A stretch of 7,514 nt of DNA, taken from assembly GCA_009782865.1 (NCBI GenBank), contig WRIF01000068.1, positions 1 to 7,514 on the forward strand, given 5' to 3'. The notes under the pieces were generated by a model. The model was not told the DNA's origin. It was given only the letters and a program-made list of their open reading frames with translations, and did no database searches. This document shows positions 1 through 4,889 of this stretch, in pieces (positions within the stretch are counted from its first letter, which is position 1; every line of letters begins with the position of its first letter). The position numbers and the translations under genes are program-made. Source of the DNA: Promicromonosporaceae bacterium. Lineage in GTDB: Bacteria; Actinomycetota; Actinomycetes; Actinomycetales; Cellulomonadaceae.

Positions 1-844
1 CAGGGGTGGAGCAGCACCCGGTCGATCCGGTCAGAGGTGGAGGTGACCGGCCGGATGGGGGCCCCGGCAGCGCGGCTGCCAGCACGCGCTCGGTCCAGGC
101 GAAGCGGGCCTCGGGGCTCACCAGGAGGGCAAGCTCCCGGGACTCCGAGCGAGGCCCTGAAGGCCCCGCAGGATTGGGAGACCCAGGGGGCGCTGGGAGC
201 CCTGTGGGCTCTAGGGACTCAGGCAAGGAAGCGGCGGGCAGCGCCTGGCCGAGCGCGGCGGCGAGGGCCTCGATCCCGGCGCCCGTACGCGGGTTGACCG
301 CGACCACGGTTATCCCGGCCGCAGCGGCGAGGGCCTCGAGGTCGGGATTGACGGCTCGCCGGGAGGCCACATCGGACATGGTCACCACGCCCACCACGGG
401 CAGACCGGTGGACAGGACGTGGGCCAGCAGGTCCAGGGAACGGGCCAGCGCCGTGGCGTCGAGCAGCACCAGACACAGGTCGGGCCTGGGCACATCGGCC
501 TTGGGCATTTCGGCGCCGGGCAGATCAGCGCTGGGCACATCGACCCCGGGCAGATCGGGTCGGGCTATATGGCCCGAGAGGTAATCGGCGACCACCTGTT
601 CATCGGGGCTGCGGGGCGTCAGCGAGTAGGTGCCGGGCAGGTCCACCACCCGGATTGCCTGGCCGTCCAGCCGCCAGGTGCCGGTGGTGAGTTCGACGGT
701 GGTGCCCGGGGCGTTCATGGTGGTCTGGCGGGCGCCGGTCAGGGCGTTGAACAGCGTGGACTTGCCCGCGTTCGGGTTGCCGACCAGGGCGATGGTGGGC
801 CGGCTGCCGCGCAGGTGTTGCGCGGGCGCCTCGTGACAACTCAT
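1..844 (-). CDS. feoB: FeoB ferrous iron transporter, N-terminal G domain (3' end outside window; apparent frameshift)
   Basis: FeoB is the inner-membrane Fe(II) transporter with a cytosolic N-terminal GTPase. Only the G domain and the approach to the first membrane helix are in the window. Visible motifs are G1 GNPNAGKS (residues 22-29), the G2 region around T48-T49, G3 DLPG (68-71), TMSD (155-158) in the G4 position and a G5-like VNPRTGAG (183-190). Two inserts are unusual: a pentapeptide array (96-121) and a Pro/Gly-rich linker (206-236). The ATG overlaps the feoA stop as ATGA, with AGG seven bases upstream. The first frame stays coding-like to about residue 260. From about base 65 to base 1 the FeoB sequence (VTSTSDRIDRVLLHP) lies in another frame, while the original frame loses its GC-rich third positions. 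One extra G in the G run would restore the gene. Identity is certain; whether the gene is intact is not. Confidence 0.93.
   Translation of the reverse strand, partial: MSCHEAPAQHLRGSRPTIALVGNPNAGKSTLFNALTGARQTTMNAPGTTVELTTGTWRLDGQAIRVVDLPGTYSLTPRSPDEQVVADYLSGHIARPDLPGVDVPSADLPGAEMPKADVPRPDLCLVLLDATALARSLDLLAHVLSTGLPVVGVVTMSDVASRRAVNPDLEALAAAAGITVVAVNPRTGAGIEALAAALGQALPAASLPESLEPTGLPAPPGSPNPAGPSGPRSESRELALLVSPEARFAWTERVLAAALPGPPSGRSPPPLTGSTGCCSTP
137..229 (-). repeat. Pro/Gly-rich low-complexity linker inserted in FeoB
   Basis: This stretch encodes FeoB residues 206-236, rich in Pro, Gly and Ser with loose six-residue periodicity (GLPAPP, GSPNPA, GPS, GPR). It lies between the end of the GTPase fold and the segment RFAWTERVLAA that leads to the membrane domain. 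Third codon positions are clearly less GC-rich than in the flanking gene (codons such as CCT, CCA, TCA, AAT, CTA). Both other minus-strand frames have a stop within it (TAG or TGA), so the FeoB frame is the only open one. I read it as a flexible linker expanded within the gene. Confidence 0.6.
482..559 (-). repeat. Pentapeptide (15-bp) repeat array in the FeoB G domain
   Basis: FeoB residues 96-121 form a degenerate five-residue array: DLPGV, DVPSA, DLPGA, EMPKA, DVPRP. The underlying DNA is a 15-bp imperfect direct repeat. It sits between YLSGHIAR and PDLCLVLLDAT, where ordinary FeoB proteins run straight on, so it looks like an insert of about 25 residues after the G3 motif. The unit DLPG is identical to the G3 motif at residues 68-71. 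The insertion point is judged from memory of the family, not from an alignment. Confidence 0.75.
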
Positions 845-957
845 GTCTTCGCCTGCGGCGCTGCGTCTATCGGCACCACGCCCGTCGGCGCTGTGTCGGC
901 CGACGCCGTGCCCGTTGGCGCCGTCTCCAGTAACGCCGATTCCTGCGGCGCCGTCGT
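841..957 (-). repeat. Decapeptide (30-bp) repeats at the FeoA C terminus
   Basis: FeoA residues 71-108 read as ten-residue units: TTAPQESALL, ETAPTGTASA, DTAPTGVVPI and the partial DAAPQAKT. The DNA is an imperfect 30-bp direct repeat ending on the feoB start codon. The last unit supplies the AGG likely used to start feoB. The tail has no hydrophobic segment or recognisable domain and is probably disordered. Confidence 0.7.
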
Positions 958-1167
958 CACCTCGATGCGTTTGGCCGTCCGGCCGTCGATGGCGATCCGG
1001 TCGGCGCCGACGGCCACCACCCTCCCCCCGAAGGCGGCACTTTGCACCACGTGGATGACCTGGCCGGGCCGCACCCCCAGGTCAGACAGGCGCGCCACCT
1101 CGGGTTTGCCCAGGTCAAGCCGGAGAACCTCGGCGGCAGTGCCGGCCATGCAGTGCGCGAGATCCAC
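841..1167 (-). CDS. feoA: FeoA-family protein with a C-terminal repeat extension
   Basis: FeoA is a small cytosolic SH3-like protein that works with FeoB in Fe(II) uptake. Residues about 14-70 form the core: the pattern VARLSDLGVRPG (24-35) followed by AAFGGRVVAVGADRIAIDG (44-62) and KRIEV is typical of the family. The core is about 70 residues; the protein has 108 because of a Thr/Ala/Pro-rich tail (71-108) built from ten-residue repeats. I chose the GTG at 1167. It has no Shine-Dalgarno, but TACCGT ends six bases before it, which fits a leaderless transcript. An ATG at 1149 (residue 7) is the alternative and also lacks a good ribosome site. The stop overlaps the feoB start by four bases, so the two are translationally coupled. 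Confidence 0.88.
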   Translation of the reverse strand: MDLAHCMAGTAAEVLRLDLGKPEVARLSDLGVRPGQVIHVVQSAAFGGRVVAVGADRIAIDGRTAKRIEVTTAPQESALLETAPTGTASADTAPTGVVPIDAAPQAKT

Positions 1168-1205
1168 GCTTAAACGGTATTACGCAACGGTCTCGTTGCG
1201 AAAGT
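1168..1205 (-). promoter_or_regulatory. Putative feoA promoter with inverted-repeat operator; leaderless start
   Basis: The 62-bp gap before feoA contains a perfect inverted repeat on the plus strand, CGCAACG (1183-1189), spacer GTCT, CGTTGCG (1194-1200). On the minus strand TACCGT (1179-1174) fits the actinobacterial TANNNT -10 pattern, and TTAAGC then separates it from the GTG at 1167. Transcription would therefore begin at or very near the start codon. The inverted repeat would cover the -35 to -10 spacer, a usual place for a repressor. It does not match the DtxR/IdeR consensus I know. It could instead be a weak terminator of the upstream genes, but no T tract follows it. Confidence 0.45.
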
Positions 1206-1229
1206 TGAGCGGCGCTGAATGCGCCTCCC

Positions 1230-1601
1230 CTATCCCGTGGCGATTTCCCGCTCGAGGGCGGCGGCGGCCTGCGCCAGCGAGCCGGCATTCAGGACCGAGC
1301 CGAACCCACGAGCCTCCAGGTAGGCCTTCGCCTCGGCCGCCCTCCGGCCGGTGCGGCAATACAGCACGTACTCCCCCTGGGGGTCGGCGGAATCGGCCCA
1401 AGCGGCAAACTCGGCGGCGTCCGCCCAGTCGACGTTCAACGCCCCCACCACATGTGCCTCCGCAAACTCCTCGGGCGTGCGGACGTCAATCAGGACGTAG
1501 GCGTAGGCCTCCGAGATGTCGTCGGGCGCCGCACAGCCAGAGACGACAAACCCGCCGCAGGCCAACAGCAGGGCTGCCAGGCGGCGGCGGGTTCGCGTCA
1601 T
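1230..1601 (-). CDS. Lipoprotein rhodanese-domain protein
   Basis: The 123-residue product is a single-domain rhodanese (sulfurtransferase fold) with a lipoprotein signal peptide. Residues 1-22 comprise a basic start (MTRTRRR), a hydrophobic stretch and the lipobox VSGC, with Cys23 as the predicted lipidated residue, so the protein should sit on the outer face of the membrane. The rhodanese part shows LIDVRTPEEFAEAHVVGALN (37-56) and the active-site loop YCRTGRRA (81-88) with catalytic Cys82 present. The substrate is unknown. The gene starts 10 bp after the permease stop, which suggests a shared transcript, although there is no clear Shine-Dalgarno. It ends 62 bp before feoA. Start choice is supported by the signal peptide. 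Confidence 0.87.
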   Translation of the reverse strand: MTRTRRRLAALLLACGGFVVSGCAAPDDISEAYAYVLIDVRTPEEFAEAHVVGALNVDWADAAEFAAWADSADPQGEYVLYCRTGRRAAEAKAYLEARGFGSVLNAGSLAQAAAALEREIATG

Positions 1602-1611
1602 AGGGAGAAAA

Positions 1612-3081
1612 CTACAGGATCCACTGCAGCGTGAACAGGATGGCGATCACCAGCGAGACGAGCGAAATCTGCCGCCACTTGCCGGTGGCCAGCTTGAGCA
1701 CCATGTAGGAGATCAGGCCGAAGGCGATGCCGTTGGCGATCGAGAAGGTCAGCGGCATCAGGGCGATGGTCAAGAACGCCGGCACGGCCTCGGTGATGTC
1801 GGAGAAGTCGACGTTCTTGATGTTGGACATCATCAGGCAGCCGACAAAGATCAGCGCCGGGGAGACGGCGACGGTCGGGATCAGCGGCACAAACGGGGCC
1901 AGCAGCAGGGCGACGACAAACAGGATGCCGGTGGTCATCGAGGTCAGGCCGGTGCGCCCTCCCTCGCGGATGCCGGTCGAGGAGGAGACCACGGTGGTGT
2001 TCGACGAGGTGCCGAGCAGGCCAGACGCCACGGTGCCGATGGCGTCGGCGGTCAGGCCCTGCTCCAGACGCTTGGTCTCGCCGCTCTCGTCCACCATGTT
2101 GTTGGCGCGCGAGATGCCGTCGATGGTGCCGAGGGCGTCGAGCATGTTGACCAGGGTGAACACCAGGACCATGCCGATCAGCGTGGTGATGACGCCGGCG
2201 GTCACGCCGCCGAGGTGGGAGAAGGTCCAGTCGAGGCGGAGGAAGCTGAGGTCGAAGAAGGCGCGCCAGTCGTAGGCCATGGAGAAGCTCATGTTGTCGG
2301 GGACGGTGGCCGCCCCGGCGAGGTAGGCGGCGACGGCGGTGACCAGGATGCCGATGAGGATGGCGCCCTTGACCTTCAGGGCAGAGAGGATCGCGATGAT
2401 GAGGAGGCCACCGAGGGCCAGGACGGCGTTGCGGGCCCAGATGGTGCCGGAGGCGTCGGGGGTCCAGTTGGAGAAGTCGACCAGGGTGACGAAGGTGCCG
2501 CCGGAGGGACGGCTGATGCCGCCCTGACGCAGGCCGAGGAACGTGATGAACAACCCGATTCCCGAACCGAGGGCGATCTTGATGTTGGTGGGGATGCCGT
2601 CGATGATCTTGCGGCGGATGCCGAACAGCGAGGTGGCCCAGAACAGCAGGCCGGCGACAAACACCAGCACCAGCGCCATCTGGTACGCCTGGGTGCGGGT
2701 GAGATCCATCCCGTCGGCGGCCAGGAGCGCCAGCGACGGCATGACGGTCACGGCCATGTAGGAGCCGATGCCCATGCCGGGGGCCTGGACAAACGGCAGC
2801 TTGGCGTAGAACGCCTTCAGGAACGTGCCTACCGCCGACGCCAGCGTGGCGCCGATGAAGATGGCGGCGGCCAGGCGCAGGTCAACCGGGCCCCAGCCGA
2901 GGTATTCGTCGGCGGAGCCGGCGCTGCCGAGCATGTTGGGGATGGACAGGATGGTGAACGCGGTGGCGAAGAAGGTGGTGACACCGGCCAGCACCTCGGT
3001 GCGGACGTTGGTGCCGTTCTCCTGCAGCTTGAAGGTGCGCTCCAGCCAGGACTGGCTGGCGGGCGTGGGGTGGTTGGACAC
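1612..3081 (-). CDS. AzgA-like NCS2 permease, divergent substrate site
   Basis: This is a 489-residue polytopic membrane protein of the NCS2 (nucleobase-cation symporter 2) superfamily, AzgA/PbuG branch, whose members import adenine, guanine or hypoxanthine with protons. Hallmarks are ERTFKLQENGTNVRTEVLAG (14-33), QAPGMG (99-104), LDALGT (314-319), GTSSNTT (357-363), EGGRTGL (373-379) and the C-terminal FSIANGIAFGLISYMVLKL. Asp315 in the TM8 motif is kept. The Asn usual after APGMG is Gly106 here, and the TM10 Glu usual after GTS is Ser366, so the substrate may not be a standard purine. I chose the GTG at 3081 because GAGAGG lies seven bases upstream and the family N terminus begins nearby. 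The frame continues open to 3396, but that part covers intergenic repeats. Confidence 0.87.
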   Translation of the reverse strand: MSNHPTPASQSWLERTFKLQENGTNVRTEVLAGVTTFFATAFTILSIPNMLGSAGSADEYLGWGPVDLRLAAAIFIGATLASAVGTFLKAFYAKLPFVQAPGMGIGSYMAVTVMPSLALLAADGMDLTRTQAYQMALVLVFVAGLLFWATSLFGIRRKIIDGIPTNIKIALGSGIGLFITFLGLRQGGISRPSGGTFVTLVDFSNWTPDASGTIWARNAVLALGGLLIIAILSALKVKGAILIGILVTAVAAYLAGAATVPDNMSFSMAYDWRAFFDLSFLRLDWTFSHLGGVTAGVITTLIGMVLVFTLVNMLDALGTIDGISRANNMVDESGETKRLEQGLTADAIGTVASGLLGTSSNTTVVSSSTGIREGGRTGLTSMTTGILFVVALLLAPFVPLIPTVAVSPALIFVGCLMMSNIKNVDFSDITEAVPAFLTIALMPLTFSIANGIAFGLISYMVLKLATGKWRQISLVSLVIAILFTLQWIL

Positions 3082-3088
3082 GCGAGGG

Positions 3089-3094
3089 CCTCTC
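3089..3094 (-). promoter_or_regulatory. Ribosome binding site deciding the permease start
   Basis: GAGAGG on the minus strand is followed by seven bases and then the GTG at 3081. It is the best Shine-Dalgarno in the upstream stretch and favours this GTG over farther in-frame starts. Confidence 0.6.
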
Positions 3095-3148
3095 GGGATC
3101 GTTACTACAACACTTATTTGAGGCGCCAACCACCGGCATATTGGACGA

Positions 3149-3232
3149 CGACGGAGGCCGGGCGCTGTTCTGCCGAGATACCCCTGTCGCCTCCCTCGAC
3201 GCCGGGCGCTGTTCTGCCGAGATACGTCGAGG
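3149..3232. repeat. Two 25-bp direct repeats within overlapping inverted repeats
   Basis: A perfect 25-bp direct repeat occurs at 3157-3181 and 3201-3225, 44 bp apart; it includes gggcgctgttctgccgagat. Each copy is enclosed by complementary arms of different sequence. Copy 2 has CCTCGACG (3194-3201) pairing with CGTCGAGG (3225-3232), a perfect 8-bp stem. Copy 1 has CGACGGAGGC (3149-3158) facing GCCTCCCTCG (3189-3198), with one mismatch. The two stems share 3194-3198 and cannot form together. The element lies about 70-150 bp upstream of the permease start and may belong to its leader. I do not recognise it as a known riboswitch or dispersed repeat. Confidence 0.65.
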
Positions 3233-3274
3233 ACTAAGTTGCCGTGGGAGGCGTTGTCCCGATCTTGGTGGGTT

Positions 3275-3301
3275 CGCCCTCGCCCCCCGGCGGGCGGGGC
3301 G
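3275..3301. other. GC-rich hairpin in the divergent intergenic region
   Basis: CGCCC, a bulged T and CGCCC (3275-3285) pair with GGGCG and GGGCG (3292-3301) around a six-base loop, giving ten G-C pairs. No T tract follows on either strand and no gene ends here, so a terminator role is unlikely. It may be a leader structure or chance in GC-rich DNA. Confidence 0.35.
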
Positions 3302-3359
3302 CGAAAGGCACGGGAGTTGGGCACCGGCGGATGGTCACGCTTTGGTATCGGTCGCGGCA

Positions 3360-3422
3360 GGCCAGGGTAAGGCCGGGGTAGGCCGGGGTAGGCCAAAGCA
3401 GGTCAGGGCAGGCCGGGACGGG
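3360..3422. repeat. Array of about six 10-bp tandem repeats upstream of the RclA-like gene
   Basis: Units close to GGCCGGGGTA run from 3360: ggccagggta, one extra base, then ggccggggta twice, ggccaaagca, ggtcagggca and ggccgggacg. The period is almost exactly ten bases, about one helical turn. The array ends roughly 40 bp before the start codon at 3466. It lies outside any gene I accept. Confidence 0.65.
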
Positions 3423-3452
3423 CCTCGCTGCGCCGCAATGCCCAGGTTCCGG

Positions 3453-3458
3453 CATACT
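3453..3458 (+). promoter_or_regulatory. Putative -10 element for the RclA-like gene (leaderless start)
   Basis: CATACT matches TATAAT at four of six positions and ends seven bases before the ATG at 3466, so the transcript would begin at the start codon. The AAGG just before the ATG is too close to act as a Shine-Dalgarno. No convincing -35 is seen, so confidence is low. Confidence 0.35.
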
Positions 3459-3465
3459 GCAAGGC

Positions 3466-4869
3466 ATGGCAGACAAAAACGTCTATCTGGCGGTAGTGGG
3501 TTTCGGCAAGGGCGGCAAGACCCTGGCCATGCGGCTGGCGGCGCTCGGCAGGCAAGTGGCCCTCATCGAACAGTCGCCTCGCATGTACGGCGGCACCTGC
3601 ATCAACGTCGGCTGCGTGCCCACCAAGGCTCTCATCTACCGCGCCGAACACCGCGAGCTGCTGGGCGAGGCGCCCACCTTTGCCACGGCCGCCGCACAGA
3701 CCAAGGGGCTGACCGCCGCCATGCGGGCCAAGAACTTCGCGCTGGTGGACTCTCCCGCCACGGGCGAGGTGCTCGACGGCCGGGCCAGGTTCATCGGCCC
3801 GCGCACCCTTGAAATAACCAGGCCGGACGGGGTGAGCGGCCCGGGCGGGATTTTCACCGTCGAGGCCGAGCACGTGGTCATCAACACCGGGTCAAGGCCC
3901 GTGCTTCCCGCGTCGATTGCCGGGCTGCGCGAATCGCGACACGTCATCGACTCGACCGGCCTGCTGGATCTCACGGCGGCCCCCGCCCACCTGATCGTCT
4001 TGGGCGGCTCGTTCATTGGGGTAGAGCTCGCCTCGATGATGGCCTCCTACGGCGTTCCCGTGACGCTGCTCCACGCCGGTCAGCGCCTGCTAGAGGCGGA
4101 AGACGAGGCCATGTCGGCGGAGATTCACACCTTGCTCACCGAGGCTGGGGTGCAAGTGCTGCTGGGCGCGCAGGCCGTGGCGGTGACCGACGAGGCGGAG
4201 GGGGCCAGCGTCACCTACCGCGACGCGGACGGCAGCCACGGCACGACGACCGGCTCTCACGTCTTGGCGGCGCTGGGACGTCGCCCAAACACCGACGGTC
4301 TGGGCCTGGCGGAGGTGGGCATCGAGGTCGACGCGCGGGGCGCGGTGGTGGTTGACGAGTTCTGCCGCACCACGGCGGAGGGCGTCTTCGCGGTGGGCGA
4401 CTGCAATGGCGGCCCGCAGTTCACCTACATTTCGTACGACGACCATCGGGTGGTGCTCGACCAGTTGGTGGGCCTCGGGCGTCGCTCTACCGCGGACCGG
4501 GTGGCCGTCCCGCACTGTGTGTTCACCACTCCCCCGCTGGCGCGGGTGGGCATGACGCTGGCCGAGGCGCGGGCCACCGGGCGGCGGCTGCTGACCGCCA
4601 GCCGGCGGGTGGCGGAGATGGCGATAGCGCCGCGGGCCAAGATCGTGGCGGAGCCGCGCGGGGTGATGACCGCCATCGTTGATGCCGAGACCGATGAAAT
4701 CCTGGGCGTGTCCCTGCTCGCCGCCGAGGCGCATGAGATCGTCAACACCGTCGCCCTGGCCATGCGGGCCGGGCTCACCGCCTCGGCGCTGCGCGACTCG
4801 ATCTTCACCCACCCCTCGATGACCGAGGCGTTCAACGACCTGTTTGCCGCACTGCGGCCCGCCCACTGA
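3466..4869 (+). CDS. rclA: RclA-like pyridine nucleotide-disulfide oxidoreductase
   Basis: The 467-residue product is a class I flavin disulfide reductase closest to E. coli RclA (YkgC), an FAD enzyme that reduces Cu(II) with NAD(P)H and protects against hypochlorous acid. The FAD-binding N terminus reads VVGFGKGGKTLA (10-21), and the redox pair is Cys45/Cys50 in GGTCINVGCVPTK. Further motifs are INTGSRP (139-145), the nucleotide-binding GGSFIG (180-185), VGDCNGGPQFTYIS (310-323) and the C-terminal FTHPSMTEAFNDLF, with His449 and Glu454. GFGK near the start, QFTYIS and FTHPSM favour RclA over lipoamide dehydrogenase or mercuric reductase. Length is normal. It is transcribed alone, divergent from the permease and convergent with the ABC genes 20 bp away. 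No adjacent RclR-type regulator is seen. The gene symbol rests on recalled similarity. Confidence 0.88.
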   Translation: MADKNVYLAVVGFGKGGKTLAMRLAALGRQVALIEQSPRMYGGTCINVGCVPTKALIYRAEHRELLGEAPTFATAAAQTKGLTAAMRAKNFALVDSPATGEVLDGRARFIGPRTLEITRPDGVSGPGGIFTVEAEHVVINTGSRPVLPASIAGLRESRHVIDSTGLLDLTAAPAHLIVLGGSFIGVELASMMASYGVPVTLLHAGQRLLEAEDEAMSAEIHTLLTEAGVQVLLGAQAVAVTDEAEGASVTYRDADGSHGTTTGSHVLAALGRRPNTDGLGLAEVGIEVDARGAVVVDEFCRTTAEGVFAVGDCNGGPQFTYISYDDHRVVLDQLVGLGRRSTADRVAVPHCVFTTPPLARVGMTLAEARATGRRLLTASRRVAEMAIAPRAKIVAEPRGVMTAIVDAETDEILGVSLLAAEAHEIVNTVALAMRAGLTASALRDSIFTHPSMTEAFNDLFAALRPAH

Positions 4870-4889
4870 ACGGCGGCAGGCCCAGGCAG

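Noticed and set aside
419..1603. Plus-strand open frame of 394 codons opposite feoB, feoA and the rhodanese gene
   Set aside because: It spans three recognisable minus-strand genes and their gaps and has no domain; GC-rich DNA often leaves antisense frames open.
3157..3225. CRISPR-like repeat-spacer-repeat
   Set aside because: There are only two copies of a 25-bp repeat with a 19-bp spacer, no further units and no cas genes.
1516..3237. Long plus-strand open frame (573 codons) opposite the NCS2 permease
   Set aside because: It is a highly charged, low-complexity antisense shadow with no family features; the minus strand gives a clear membrane transporter.
3082..3396. N-terminal extension of the permease to an upstream start
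   Set aside because: The extra codons cross intergenic repeats and give Pro-rich nonsense; the family N terminus and a good ribosome site support the GTG at 3081.
4090..4866. Minus-strand open frame of 258 codons opposite the RclA-like gene
   Set aside because: It is His/Gly/Arg-rich shadow sequence with no recognisable motif, and the plus-strand enzyme is unmistakable.
3466..4869. Mercuric reductase or dihydrolipoamide dehydrogenase
   Set aside because: No heavy-metal-associated N-terminal domain or C-terminal Cys pair for MerA, and no dehydrogenase complex genes nearby; the motifs fit RclA better.
4870..4889. Bidirectional terminator between the convergent genes
   Set aside because: The 20-bp gap has no stable stem followed by a T tract on either strand.
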